A stretch of 64,000 nt of DNA from OLB7 sp966250335 (GCA_966250335.1 CBINGZ010000010.1:1-64000); one strand, 5' to 3'. Counted from the stretch's first letter, positions 43,824 to 53,088 are shown. Program-made: numbers and translations. The notes: generated by a model not told the origin, from the letters alone.

Positions 43824-44615
43824 ATGAAGCAGATTTCCCCGGCAAACTCCCTGACGGTATGTATCGTGGCGCACAACGAGGCCGCCAACATCGCGCGTGC
43901 GATACGTTCGGTGGCCGGCTGGGGAGGAGAGATCATGGTGCTCGACTGCGACAGCCGCGACGACACGGCCGAGATCGCACGGCGTGAAGGGGCCGAGGTA
44001 CATCGCGGTCCCAACAACGTTCCGGAAGCGAACAAGAACCGCTGCATGGATCTGGCGCGGCTGGAGTGGATCTTCATTCTCGACGCCGACGAAACGGCGA
44101 CCGAGGAACTGAAGGATGAGATCGCCGCGACCATCGCCCGGAACCCGGCCGAGAACGGGTTCAGGATGCCGCGACGGAACTTCTATTTTGGTGTTCCCCT
44201 GATGCACGGCGGCAACTATCCCGATCGGCAGTTGCGGCTCCTTCGTCGGGGGAAGGGACGGTATCCGGGGGTGGGGATCCACGAGTCGATGATCATGGAG
44301 GGAGAGGTCGGTCTGCTCACCTCTCCGTTCGATCATCATCCCTATCCGACGCTCGACCTCTGGTTCGGCAAGTTCGACTACTATACCCGGTCGGAGGCGG
44401 CGGAGTTCGCCCTCCGGGGGGTGCCGATCACTCCGGCGACGATACGGCATCACATGATCACCAGACCGTTGCGGCGATGGATCGAACGCCTGATCCTGAA
44501 GCGGGGATACAGGGACGGCGTGCCGGGAATCCTGGCGGCGACGTTCGATCTCATGACGAAAATCGTCGGATTCGGGAGGTATTGGGAGGCGTCGAAGAAG
44601 AAGGAGATCGGATGA
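43824..44615 (+). CDS. family 2 glycosyltransferase
   Basis: This is a 263-residue GT-A fold enzyme. The nucleotide-sugar site is at the start (TVCIVAHNEAANIARAIRSVAGW), followed by MVLDCDSRDDTAEIARREGA and the metal-binding FILDADETATEEL. The later part (GFRMPRRNFYFGVPLMHGGNYPDRQLRLLRRGKGRY, then GVGIHESM) resembles WaaE/KdtX-like lipopolysaccharide core transferases, so an envelope-polysaccharide role is likely; the sugar is unknown. No membrane segments are obvious. AGGAG precedes ATG 43824. It is followed by nadK after 43 bases. Confidence 0.88.
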   Translation: MKQISPANSLTVCIVAHNEAANIARAIRSVAGWGGEIMVLDCDSRDDTAEIARREGAEVHRGPNNVPEANKNRCMDLARLEWIFILDADETATEELKDEIAATIARNPAENGFRMPRRNFYFGVPLMHGGNYPDRQLRLLRRGKGRYPGVGIHESMIMEGEVGLLTSPFDHHPYPTLDLWFGKFDYYTRSEAAEFALRGVPITPATIRHHMITRPLRRWIERLILKRGYRDGVPGILAATFDLMTKIVGFGRYWEASKKKEIG

Positions 44616-44658
44616 AGACCCCGGCTCACGCGCCGTCACGTATTCCAGCACGACCAGC

Positions 44659-45570
44659 ATGCGTATCGGAATCATAGGAAATCCCACCAAGCCGCAGCTC
44701 CCCTCCGCGGTTCGTCACCTGCTCGATATCCTCGACAGGCGATCGGTCCCCTCTCTCCTTCACGAGCAGATCCGCGATGCCGTGGAGGGGATCGACGGGG
44801 AGTACGTCACCGAGGAGGAGCTGAAGCGGCAGGCGACCCTGGTGATCGCCTTCGGCGGCGATGGAACGATGCTGGCGGCGGGCAGGCTGCTGGCGGGATC
44901 GGGGATCCCCCTGCTCGGGGTCAATCTGGGGAAGCTCGGCTTCCTGGCGGAGTTCTCCGTGGAGTCGCTGGAGCTGACGGTGGACCGGTATCTGCAGGGG
45001 AATTACCGTATCGTGGAACGATCGTTGCTGCGGGCGACGTTTCCCGACAATCCGGAGGTGGCTCCGCTCGTCGGTCTGAACGATATCGTCTTCGACAAGC
45101 GGGGGGCCGGGCTGATGATCCGACTGGAGACCTATATCGACGGAGACTACCTGGGGACCTACAACGCCGACGGCCTGATCTTCGCCACCCCGACCGGATC
45201 GACCGCCTACGCGCTGGCGGTCGGCGGGCCGGTGGTGACGCCCGACGCGCGGGTGACCGTGATAGCGCCGATCGCCCCCCACATGCTGACGGCGCGCCCG
45301 GTGGTGGTGCCGGAGACGGCGGTGATCGACGTCTACCCCTTCTCGCATCAGGATGGGGAGTCGGCGCATATCATCGCCGACGGCCAGGTGGAGCGTAACG
45401 TTCCGATGCCGGTCCGGGTCTCTATCACCAGACATGAATATTCGGCATGCCTTGTGAAAAGCATGTCGACAACATATTTTGACGTCCTTCGCGCCAAGCT
45501 TCTGTGGGGGCAGGAGCCGGTGCTCAGCGTCCAGCGGTATTCCACGAATGGCAATCAATCCACGGAGTGA
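44659..45570 (+). CDS. nadK: NAD kinase
   Basis: This is a 303-residue enzyme phosphorylating NAD to NADP in the cytoplasm. Diagnostic motifs are FGGDGTMLAAGR (the GGDG phosphate loop, near residue 73), GVNLGKLGFLAEF, GLNDIVFDKRG, and the adenosine/ribose block YNADGLIFATPTGSTAYALAVGGPVV. The C-terminus has VVPETAVIDV. Length is typical. The stop TGA overlaps an ATG (45570) of the next frame, so the two are translationally close; I place the next start at 45576. Confidence 0.96.
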   Translation: MRIGIIGNPTKPQLPSAVRHLLDILDRRSVPSLLHEQIRDAVEGIDGEYVTEEELKRQATLVIAFGGDGTMLAAGRLLAGSGIPLLGVNLGKLGFLAEFSVESLELTVDRYLQGNYRIVERSLLRATFPDNPEVAPLVGLNDIVFDKRGAGLMIRLETYIDGDYLGTYNADGLIFATPTGSTAYALAVGGPVVTPDARVTVIAPIAPHMLTARPVVVPETAVIDVYPFSHQDGESAHIIADGQVERNVPMPVRVSITRHEYSACLVKSMSTTYFDVLRAKLLWGQEPVLSVQRYSTNGNQSTE

Positions 45571-45575
45571 TGAAC

Positions 45576-46112
45576 ATGCGCATCTCCCTTTCCTTCCTTG
45601 CCCTCTCTCTCTGCGCGATCGGTTTTGCGGCATGCACCGAATCGACGGCGCCGACCTCCGATACGCTCGGTAAGACGAGCATCGAGGCGATTCAGCAGAA
45701 CACCGCGAACGTCTGGTTCGAGACGGGATACAGCGCCTTCCCCGGTCCGAACGCGGCGGATATCGCCCGCTTCGAGGCGAATGTCGATCGGATCAAGGCG
45801 AGCTACGATCCGGCGCAGCACGACGTCACCATGGTGGTGAAACTGAACTGCGGCTGCTCGGAGACCCAGAACACTCTTCCCCAGGTGATCAAGACCCTCG
45901 ATGCCGCCGGCGTCCCGCGCGAGAAGATGAACATCTTCACCACCGATACCCGGCTGAACGGCATCGACTCGGTCAAGGCGAAGTTCGGCATCAAGGCGGC
46001 TCCCACGTACATCATCGAGCGGAACAAGGCCGTCAAGGGACAGATCATCAAGGCCGCGACAAGCGGCAAGACGATCGACCAGGAGCTCGCGGACTTCTTC
46101 GCGGTTCCCTGA
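45576..46112 (+). CDS. thioredoxin-fold lipoprotein with CGC motif
   Basis: This is a 178-residue protein with a lipoprotein signal (MRISLSFLALSLCAIGFAAC, lipidated Cys at residue 20), then a Ser/Thr linker. The mature part looks like a thioredoxin fold. VVKLNCGCSETQNTLPQVI takes the position of the active-site helix with C-G-C instead of CxxC. KFGIKAAPTYIIERNKAVKG holds the cis-proline strand. An oxidoreductase or copper-handling role on the membrane is possible but inferred. ATG 45570 overlaps the nadK stop; 45576 is preferred because GGAG ends eight bases upstream. Confidence 0.78.
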   Translation: MRISLSFLALSLCAIGFAACTESTAPTSDTLGKTSIEAIQQNTANVWFETGYSAFPGPNAADIARFEANVDRIKASYDPAQHDVTMVVKLNCGCSETQNTLPQVIKTLDAAGVPREKMNIFTTDTRLNGIDSVKAKFGIKAAPTYIIERNKAVKGQIIKAATSGKTIDQELADFFAVP

Positions 46113-46170
46113 TCGGGGATCGCCCGCCCGGCCCGCATGCCGGTTCACGACTCCGCTGGAATCCGTTTTC

Positions 46171-46206
46171 ACAAGGGGCAATCGGTCGATTGCCCCTTGT
46201 GCATTT
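46171..46206 (+). terminator. terminator after the thioredoxin-like gene
   Basis: ACAAGGGGCAATCG (46171-46184) and CGATTGCCCCTTGT (46187-46200) form a perfect 14-bp arm pair with a tight loop, followed by GCATTTC. Confidence 0.85.
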
Positions 46207-46262
46207 CAGACGCTCCCGATCCGCCGGGATCGGTCGCTCGTATCCTTCTTCTCCAGTGCGAT

Positions 46263-47024
46263 ATGAAATCCCTCCTCTCTCTCTTCTCGCGGTCGAAGAC
46301 GACTCCCCCCGCTTCCCCCTCTGCCGAGCCCGACGACCTGATCGACGCGCTGCTGGCCGGGGCCGTCGGAAATACGGAGGGACGCGATACGTTCTACCGT
46401 GAGCTGCTGGAGGGGGAACTGACGGTGCCGGGGGAGGCGGCCGACGGAGAGCTCTTCGTCCGTCCCTACGATATCAATCGCAAACGGACACTTCTTCTCT
46501 TCTCGACGCCGCTGAAGCTGCGCCGCGCGCTCCCCGATAACCCTCCCTCCGTGACGCTCCCCTCCCGCACGCTCCTGCGCGCCGCGCTGACGTTCGACGC
46601 GGCGATCCTGAACTACAGGGCTCCTCATGCGAAGGAGTTCACGCGGTCGGAGATGGAGGCGATCCTCGACGGGTCGATCTTCGCGCAGTCGTGCAGCACG
46701 GGGGAGTACAGATCGATCATCCTCGGCCAGCCGAAGCACTATCCGGTGGCGCTGATGGATCATCTGCGGGGGACCCTGCCGGCGCGGCGCGAGGTGCGGG
46801 CCGCATATATCGCGCAGGTCGCCGAGGAGGGATCGCTCGGTGAGCCGACCGTCGTCATCGCGTTCGATACGGCGATGGAGGGGGAGAAGCTGAAGGGGCT
46901 GACCGATGAAGCCTCCGCTGCCGCCGCGCGTCTCGGGTTCGGCTCGGTCCTCTTCACGCGGCTGGCGAACGACGGGCTGGGAGAGTACCTCCGGTCGGAG
47001 ACCGCGCCGTTCTATAGAGCGTAG
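46263..47024 (+). CDS. SseB-family protein
   Basis: This is a 253-residue soluble protein. The N-terminal half (DLIDALLAGAVGNTEGRDTFYRELLEGELTVPGE, then LLLFSTPLKLRRAL and SRTLLRAALTFDAAILNYRAPHAKEFTRSEMEAILDG) matches the SseB N-terminal domain. The C-terminal part (REVRAAYIAQVAEEGSLGEPTVVIAFDT) matches SseB C-terminal enhancers. SseB proteins are widespread, their role is unclear, and the name comes from serine sensitivity in E. coli, not from secretion. It lies downstream of a terminator and so probably has its own promoter. Confidence 0.82.
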   Translation: MKSLLSLFSRSKTTPPASPSAEPDDLIDALLAGAVGNTEGRDTFYRELLEGELTVPGEAADGELFVRPYDINRKRTLLLFSTPLKLRRALPDNPPSVTLPSRTLLRAALTFDAAILNYRAPHAKEFTRSEMEAILDGSIFAQSCSTGEYRSIILGQPKHYPVALMDHLRGTLPARREVRAAYIAQVAEEGSLGEPTVVIAFDTAMEGEKLKGLTDEASAAAARLGFGSVLFTRLANDGLGEYLRSETAPFYRA

Positions 47025-47063
47025 TGCGATATTTCAATCGCGCCTCTCTTCCGGTCGGGCCAT

Positions 47064-47750
47064 CTACCGCATCGACCTGTTCCGCAGGATCTCCTCAGCT
47101 CTTCCGAAGTCGTCGGCGTAGGTGATCTTGAGGTTCGTCAACTCCCCCTCCACGACCGCCACGCTCGCGCCGTATGCCTCCACCAGCGATGCGTCGTCGG
47201 TGCCGAGCAGCCTGTGGGCGGCGGCATGTCGGTAGGCGTCGGCCAGCAGTTCGCGCCGGAAGCCCTGCGGCGTCTGGGCGGCGCGGAGCGATTCTCTCGG
47301 CACCGTCTCGATCACCCTTCCCGCGGCGTCGATCCGCTTCACCGTCTCGGCGATCGGGAGCGCCGGTATCGCGGCGCCGTGGCGTGCTGCCGCCTCGACC
47401 ACCCGTTCTATCAGGGAAGCGCTCGCGCAGGGGCGCGCCGCGTCGTGGACCAGAACCAGCTCGGGCTCGTCGCCGATCAGCTCCAGCGCGTTCGCTATCG
47501 AATGCTGCCGTTCGGAGCCCCCCTGAACGAACTCGACATCGCTCAGCCCCTCGGCGCAGAGGCGCGCCGTCGCAAGCCGCGCGGGGTCGACCGCCACGAC
47601 GATCCGCAGCAGACCGGGAAGGCCGGAGAACGCCGCCAGCGTGTGCGCCAGGACCGGCCGTCCCAGAAGTTCCACATACTGCTTCGGCGCGGAGCCTCCG
47701 GCGCGGGAACCGCCCCCGGCCGCCGGGATGATCACCGAGAAGGTCGTCAT
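47064..47750 (-). CDS. ispD: 2-C-methyl-D-erythritol 4-phosphate cytidylyltransferase
   Basis: This is a 228-residue enzyme of the MEP isoprenoid pathway, transferring CMP to methylerythritol phosphate. Motifs are IIPAAGGGSRAGGSAPKQYVELLGRPVL (the nucleotide loop), VVAVDP, FVQGGSERQHSIANAL, VLVHDAARPCAS, ALPIAETVKRI, AAQTPQGFRRELL and GTDDASLVEAYGASVAVVEGE. The start at 47750 overlaps the stop of the small membrane protein by four bases (ATGA), so both are translated from one mRNA. The open frame continues far upstream in this frame but that is a shadow. No ispF lies next to it in this window. Confidence 0.96.
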   Translation of the reverse strand: MTTFSVIIPAAGGGSRAGGSAPKQYVELLGRPVLAHTLAAFSGLPGLLRIVVAVDPARLATARLCAEGLSDVEFVQGGSERQHSIANALELIGDEPELVLVHDAARPCASASLIERVVEAAARHGAAIPALPIAETVKRIDAAGRVIETVPRESLRAAQTPQGFRRELLADAYRHAAAHRLLGTDDASLVEAYGASVAVVEGELTNLKITYADDFGRAEEILRNRSMR

Positions 47751-48172
47751 GAGGTCATCCTGTCGATCGTCAGTCCCGCCACCGCCCCGGCCACCGCGCC
47801 GCTGAGGAGCACGACACCGGAGAACTCGCTCTCCAGCCCGATCTGCGCCAGCATCAGCAGCACGACGCAGAGGGCGACGCCGATCCCCGCCAGGGCGAGG
47901 ACGAAGGTCTTCAGGAGCCTGTAGATCCTGAGCCACGGCAGGAGCCGCGGAAGAACTCTTCCCATCAGCATGACGAAGAGGACCACCGGCACGGCGGCGG
48001 CGCTGATCATCAGGAGGGAGAAGGGGAGCAGGCTGATGATATCGCTGAAATCGGTCGGCGGATTTCTGAGGTACCAGACGACCATGAAGACGATCTGCGC
48101 CGCGACGACGGCGGCGACCAGCGCCAGGAGAAACCTTTTGGGGCCGCTGTAGGTTGGTTGGCTGTGATTCAT
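47747..48172 (-). CDS. small integral membrane protein, four segments
   Basis: This is a 141-residue protein with four hydrophobic segments (about residues 13-33, 46-70, 86-108 and 115-137), a short polar N-terminus and a basic loop (PRLLPWLRIYRLLK). No family recognised. It is the first gene of a two-gene unit with ispD, overlapping it by four bases. A role linked to isoprenoid or envelope metabolism is only suggested by that coupling. Confidence 0.75.
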   Translation of the reverse strand: MNHSQPTYSGPKRFLLALVAAVVAAQIVFMVVWYLRNPPTDFSDIISLLPFSLLMISAAAVPVVLFVMLMGRVLPRLLPWLRIYRLLKTFVLALAGIGVALCVVLLMLAQIGLESEFSGVVLLSGAVAGAVAGLTIDRMTS

Positions 48173-48329
48173 CGGGCAGAATGTAACTTGCGGGTCGCTC
48201 GCGCCGGTACACCCCGGAGTCCGCGCCGCATCGTCCGGGTGAAGTTACGAATTGCCTCCCCATCCCGGTCCCGCGACCGCGAAACGGGGGAGCGATCTCC
48301 GCCGGGGATATCTTACAGTACAGATCTTT

Positions 48330-49046
48330 ATGCAGATTCAACGCGACCGGGATGCCTTGCTTGTGATCGATTTCCAGCGTGATTTCATGCCGGCCGGCGC
48401 CGTCCTGACCCACGACATCCATTCCCTGCCGGAGCGGCTCGACCGTCTCGCCTCCCTCTTCACGGAGGTGATCGTCGTGCAGGATCTCCATCCGCGCGGG
48501 CATATCTCCTTCGCCACGTCGTATGCTGAGCGGGCGCCGTTCGATTCGGTCGATCTGGGGGCGTTCGAGCGGGGGGAGCTGACCCTCTCCGACCGCGCCG
48601 CCTTCACGCCGACCGAGCTCCGCGCCTATCTTGCCGACGCCCCCGGCGGCATCCAGCTTCTCTGGCCCGACCATTGCGTGATCGGCTCCGAGGGGGCCGA
48701 CCCCGTGCCGGGGGAGTATATGTCGCGGGCGACCATGATCATCCGTCGCGGCGTCCGGGCCGCCGCCGACTCCTCCAGCGCCTTCGGCGACGACGACGGG
48801 CGACAGAACGGACTCGCCTCTGCCTTGACTGTGAAGGGGATTGAACGGATCTTCGTCGCGGGCCTGGCAGCCGAATACGGCGCCTACCGGACGGTGATCG
48901 ACGCGGCCGACGTCGGCTTCGACGGGATTCTGGTGGATGATGTCTCGCTCCCTCTCGGCCTCGCCTCCGAGCCGGGCGGGTCGATCGCCGCCCGTCTCCG
49001 GAACGTCGGGAGCGGCATCGTGGAAAGCGGCGATCTGTATGCCTGA
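48330..49046 (+). CDS. nicotinamidase-like protein lacking the catalytic cysteine
   Basis: This is a 238-residue isochorismatase/nicotinamidase-fold protein. It keeps the catalytic Asp in LLVIDFQRDF, the metal ligands in VVQDLHPRGHISF (D, H, H), and WPDHCV. Where active enzymes have a Lys (HKG) it has IIRRG, and where they have the nucleophilic Cys in ATDYCV it has AAEYGA: Gly replaces Cys. The alignment around both sites is otherwise clear (DSSSAFGDDDGRQN, VAGLAAEYGAYRTVIDAADVGF). It is therefore probably not a hydrolase; binding or a new activity is possible. The start ATG 48330 has no strong ribosome binding site. Confidence 0.85.
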   Translation: MQIQRDRDALLVIDFQRDFMPAGAVLTHDIHSLPERLDRLASLFTEVIVVQDLHPRGHISFATSYAERAPFDSVDLGAFERGELTLSDRAAFTPTELRAYLADAPGGIQLLWPDHCVIGSEGADPVPGEYMSRATMIIRRGVRAAADSSSAFGDDDGRQNGLASALTVKGIERIFVAGLAAEYGAYRTVIDAADVGFDGILVDDVSLPLGLASEPGGSIAARLRNVGSGIVESGDLYA

Positions 49047-49106
49047 TAGTCCCGGTACGATCTTTTTACATCCCCGAGTTTGAATATCTCAGCAGGACAG
49101 AGTACG

Positions 49107-50021
49107 GTGCGTCTCCTTCATCTCGCAGTACGTTGCAGTTTCCTCGGCCTTCTGCTCGCCGCGCGTCTGAACGCGCAGGCCCTGCCGAACGACGCGACGC
49201 TGGAGGAACTCGCCGTGGCCTTCATGACGCAGACCGCGTCGTCGGCCGAGAACGTGAACAGGCCCGCCTTCGCGTCACGGCTTGCCGGCGCTCTCTCGGG
49301 CATCAGCCCCCTGCAGTTCAGAGGGATGCTTCAGGGGATCGGCGATATCCGTATCGACACGCTCCTCCCCGCCCGCGCGGCGGAGGGGGAGCTTCGGACG
49401 GCCGCATACGTCACGGCCCTGATCGACGGGGAGAGCCAGAACCTCTATCTCTTTTTCGTCTGCGATTCGATCTGGCGGCTTGAAGGGGTCCGCCGGTTCC
49501 CGAGCGCCGGGCAGCGGAAACAGATCCTTGAATCGCTCTCCGAGCTCGACACCGTCACCCCCTACCAGCGGACGCTTCGTGCCGATCTGGAGCGGCTTCT
49601 CCTCCCGGACGACAGCCTCGGCGCGCGTCTGGCCGGGGAGCTGGATCATGCCCGGAAGCTGGTGGAGCCTCTTCTGCAGGGGAAGCTCTGGCGCCGGTTT
49701 CTGCTGCGCGAGACCCGCGTGGCCGACGCCGACGAATACCGCGAGCTGGATGACGACATCCCGGCCGACCAGCTCATCTTCTACAAGCTCAACAGGGAGG
49801 CGGTCGAACGGCTCCGCGTCGGAACCGGCATCGTCTGGATCGAGCGCGACGACCGTTTCCCCGACCTTCTCTTCATGGTGGGGGGGAGCATCGGGGACGA
49901 CACCTACGGATATATCTATTCCCCCACTCCTTCGGCGCTCCCCTTGACCTCGGTCGACGAGTTCATCATGGTGAGGCCGGTGGCGGGGAACTGGTGGCTC
50001 TACAAGAAAACGGGGGGATGA
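49107..50021 (+). CDS. hypothetical exported protein
   Basis: This is a 304-residue protein from GTG 49107, which has AGGAC nine bases upstream and opens a signal peptide (MRLLHLAVRCSFLGLLLAARLNAQ). A TTG at 49080 is an alternative. The mature part is mixed alpha/beta with no motif I recognise (LYLFFVCDSIWRLEGVRRFP, DADEYRELDDDIPADQLIFYKLNREAVERLRVGTGIVWIERDD, GDDTYGYIYSP). No sorting domain or lipobox. Probably periplasmic. Confidence 0.65.
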   Translation: MRLLHLAVRCSFLGLLLAARLNAQALPNDATLEELAVAFMTQTASSAENVNRPAFASRLAGALSGISPLQFRGMLQGIGDIRIDTLLPARAAEGELRTAAYVTALIDGESQNLYLFFVCDSIWRLEGVRRFPSAGQRKQILESLSELDTVTPYQRTLRADLERLLLPDDSLGARLAGELDHARKLVEPLLQGKLWRRFLLRETRVADADEYRELDDDIPADQLIFYKLNREAVERLRVGTGIVWIERDDRFPDLLFMVGGSIGDDTYGYIYSPTPSALPLTSVDEFIMVRPVAGNWWLYKKTGG

Positions 50022-50247
50022 GCGGCCTCTTCTCCGCCGCGCGGCGATCCTCACGAACGGCGCTTCCCCTTCCCCCTAATACGAACTGACACACCCCCCG
50101 CCCTCCGTCCCCGCTTCTTCAATCGTCTCCTTCGTCGTACTTTTGCGGGTCGTGGCGTCCTCCCCGGTCGTGGGCGTCCGGCCGACGAACGGCGGCGGAC
50201 GGTCTTCGGCTCCCTCCGTATCGTTATCATTCCGATTTCCGACGATC

Positions 50248-51978
50248 ATGCCTACTATAACGATAGATGGAAAACTTATCGAGTGCGCCCCCGGCAAGAC
50301 GGTGATCGAGGCGGCGCTGGAGAACGGGATCGACATCCCGCATTTCTGCTGGCACCCGGCGCTCTCCGTTTCCGGCAACTGCCGGATGTGCCTGGTGGAG
50401 ATCGAGAAGCTTCCGAAGCTTCAGATCGCCTGCTCGACCCTGGTGGCCGACGGACAGGTGGTGCACACCAACAACGAACGGGCCACGAAGGCGCGCGAGG
50501 TGATCATGGAGTTCCTCCTGATCAACCACCCGCTCGACTGCCCGATCTGCGACGAGGCCGGCCAGTGCAAGCTTCAGGACTACGCCTTCTCCCACGGACG
50601 AGGCGAGAGCCGCTTCTCCGAGGAGAAGGTCCATAAGGACAAGCGCGTTCCGCTCGGTCCGGAGGTGATGTTCGACGCGGAGCGCTGCATCAGCTGCTCC
50701 CGCTGCATCCGCTTCAGCGATGAGATCGCCCATCAGCCGGCGCTCACGTTCGTGCAGCGCGGCGACCATGTCACCATCGAGACCTTCCCCGGGACGCAGC
50801 TCGACAATCCCTATTCGATGAACGTGATCGACATCTGCCCGGTGGGGGCGCTCACCTCGCGCGACTTCCGGTTCCGGGCGCGCGTCTGGGATATGTCGTT
50901 CAACGAGTCGATCTGCCCGGGCTGCGCCCGCGGCTGCGATATCTACGCGGGGGTCCGGAACAACGAGATCCTGCGGCTGGAGCCCCGGACCAACATGAAG
51001 GTCAACGAGTACTGGATGTGCGACGCGGGCCGCCTCGGGGAGTATCACTACGTCAACACGAGCCGCGTGGAGCGGCCGATCGTGAAGCAGGGGGGACGCC
51101 AGGTGGAGGTCGACTGGACCACCGCCCAGAGCGCCGTCGCCGAGAAGATCCGCTCGCTGAAGCCGACGGAGATCGCCTTCATCGGCTCCGGCTCCGCCAC
51201 CTGCGAGGAGAACTATCTGCTCGGGAAGCTGGCCCGCGAGGTGGTGGGGACGCATAACATCGACATGGTGCCGCACGTCGACCCCGACTTCGCCGACGAC
51301 TTCCTCCGCGTTGCCGACCGCACCCCGAACTCGAAGGGGGCCGCCGCCGTCGGGGTCGCCCCCGGCAAGGCGGGGATGGACTACCGGAAGATCATCGAAG
51401 AGATCCGTCACGGCAGGATCAAGCTCCTTTACGTCCTCGATCAGGCGATCCCGGTCGACGACGACCTGAAGAGCGCGCTCTCCAGGCTCGAGATGCTGGT
51501 GGTCCACGCCTGGAACGGCACGCAGCTCGCCCAGCTCGCCGACGTCGTCTTCCCGACCTCGACCTACGCCGAGAAGGAAGGGACCTTCGTGAACGTGAAG
51601 GAGATGGTGCAGCACTTCACCCCCGCCGTGGTGACGCAGGAGAACGAGAGGATCATGGGGATGAAGATGTCGCGGCTCGATAAGTTCGGCGCGTTCAACG
51701 ACCGCTGGACCCACGGATCGCGGCGCGACTGCCGTCCGGCATGGCAGACGATGCGCGATCTTGCCCGTCTGCTCGGCACCCGCTGGGATTACGGCTGGGC
51801 GGAGGATATCTTCGAGGAGATCGCCGCCAAGGTGCCGGCGTTCCGTTCGATGACCTACGATCTGCTCGACACCTATCATGGGATCGAGCTCGGTCGCGGC
51901 GACCGGCCGACGCCGCACGGTATCGAGTACGTCCCGCACGCCTACAGGCCGCAGACGATACCGAACGAGAAGATGTGA
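50248..51978 (+). CDS. nuoG: NADH-quinone oxidoreductase subunit G
   Basis: This is a 576-residue peripheral-arm subunit of respiratory Complex I, on the cytoplasmic side of the membrane. The N-terminal [2Fe-2S] site is HFCWHPALSVSGNCRMC plus a later Cys. The His-ligated cluster region is HPLDCPICDEAGQCKLQDYAF, and the next cluster is CISCSRCIRF with CPVGAL. CPGCARGCDIYAGVRNN starts the molybdopterin-oxidoreductase-like part. The protein is much shorter than E. coli NuoG (about 900), as is usual in this superphylum. ATG 50248 is the true start (MPTITIDGKLIECAPG); the frame is open upstream to 50143. nuoH follows after 51 bases. Confidence 0.95.
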   Translation: MPTITIDGKLIECAPGKTVIEAALENGIDIPHFCWHPALSVSGNCRMCLVEIEKLPKLQIACSTLVADGQVVHTNNERATKAREVIMEFLLINHPLDCPICDEAGQCKLQDYAFSHGRGESRFSEEKVHKDKRVPLGPEVMFDAERCISCSRCIRFSDEIAHQPALTFVQRGDHVTIETFPGTQLDNPYSMNVIDICPVGALTSRDFRFRARVWDMSFNESICPGCARGCDIYAGVRNNEILRLEPRTNMKVNEYWMCDAGRLGEYHYVNTSRVERPIVKQGGRQVEVDWTTAQSAVAEKIRSLKPTEIAFIGSGSATCEENYLLGKLAREVVGTHNIDMVPHVDPDFADDFLRVADRTPNSKGAAAVGVAPGKAGMDYRKIIEEIRHGRIKLLYVLDQAIPVDDDLKSALSRLEMLVVHAWNGTQLAQLADVVFPTSTYAEKEGTFVNVKEMVQHFTPAVVTQENERIMGMKMSRLDKFGAFNDRWTHGSRRDCRPAWQTMRDLARLLGTRWDYGWAEDIFEEIAAKVPAFRSMTYDLLDTYHGIELGRGDRPTPHGIEYVPHAYRPQTIPNEKM

Positions 51979-52029
51979 TCCTGCTCCCTTCTCTCAGTCC
52001 CTTGAACAGGCTTCTCCTTTCTCATCGAT

Positions 52030-53088
52030 ATGAATCTGACTGAAGTTATCATACTGGTCGTCAAGCTGCTGGTGGTGCTCCATATCTTCCTGATCGGCGC
52101 GGCGTACGTCGTGCTCCTGGAGCGGAAGGTCTCGGCATGGATCCAGAACCGTGTCGGTCCGAACAGGACCGGATGGAGAGGATCGCTCCAGTCGTTCGCC
52201 GACGTGCTGAAGCTGGTGCTGAAGGAGGATATCGTCCCCGAGGCGGCCAGCTACGGCTTCCATACGCTGGCGCCGGTGATCTCGATCGCCATCGCCATCT
52301 CCGTCTGGGCGATGATCCCTTTCGCCGCCCCCTTCAGCGTCGGCGAGACCGTGGTCGACCCGACGGTGGCGCCGGGGCTCGATGTGGGCATTCTCATTCT
52401 GCTCGCCCTCTCCTCGCTCGGCGTCTACGGCATCACGCTCGCCGGCTGGGCCTCCAACAACAAGTACTCGCTGCTGGGCGGTCTCCGCTCCTCGGCGCAG
52501 ATGATCAGCTACGAGCTCTCGATGGGGCTCTCGCTGATCGGCATGATGCTGGTGATGGGCTCGCTCAACGTCACCGAGATCGTGACGCAGCAGGGAGGAT
52601 ACTGGTTCGGCTTTCTGCCGGCCTGGAACATTTTCGTGCAGCCGGTCGGTTTTCTGATATTCCTGGTGGCGGCGTTCGCGGAGACCAACCGCGCGCCGTT
52701 CGATCTGGCGGAAGCCGAGCCGGAGCTGGTGGGCGGATTCCACACGGAGTACACGGGGCTGAAGTTCGGGCTCTTCTTCCTTGCGGAGTACGGCAACGTG
52801 ATCCTGATGTCGGCGCTGATGTCGACACTCTTCTTCGGAGGGTACAACTTCCCGTGGGTTCAGGATCTGGCGTTCTTCCGGGAGCACGACATTCTGTGCG
52901 CGCTGCTCCAGTTCACGGCGCTCTTCGGCAAGACGCTCTTCTTCATCTTCTTCTTCATCTGGGTCCGCTGGTCGATTCCGCGCTTCCGCTACGACCAGCT
53001 GATGAACCTCGGCTGGCGGGTCATGTTCCCGCTGGCGCTGGTCAACACGGTGGTCACGGCGATCGTGCTCAACTTCATGAAGAAGTGA
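52030..53088 (+). CDS. nuoH: NADH-quinone oxidoreductase subunit H
   Basis: This is a 352-residue integral membrane subunit of Complex I, forming much of the quinone site. About eight to nine membrane segments are visible. Diagnostic blocks are LLERKVSAWIQNRVGPNRTGWRGSLQSFADVLKL, GITLAGWASNNKYSLLGGLRSSAQMISYELSMG, AFAETNRAPFDLAEAEPELVGGFHTEYTGLKFGLFFLAEY, and IWVRWSIPRFRYDQLMNLGWR near the end. It lies between nuoG and nuoI, spacing 51 bases on either side. Confidence 0.97.
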   Translation: MNLTEVIILVVKLLVVLHIFLIGAAYVVLLERKVSAWIQNRVGPNRTGWRGSLQSFADVLKLVLKEDIVPEAASYGFHTLAPVISIAIAISVWAMIPFAAPFSVGETVVDPTVAPGLDVGILILLALSSLGVYGITLAGWASNNKYSLLGGLRSSAQMISYELSMGLSLIGMMLVMGSLNVTEIVTQQGGYWFGFLPAWNIFVQPVGFLIFLVAAFAETNRAPFDLAEAEPELVGGFHTEYTGLKFGLFFLAEYGNVILMSALMSTLFFGGYNFPWVQDLAFFREHDILCALLQFTALFGKTLFFIFFFIWVRWSIPRFRYDQLMNLGWRVMFPLALVNTVVTAIVLNFMKK

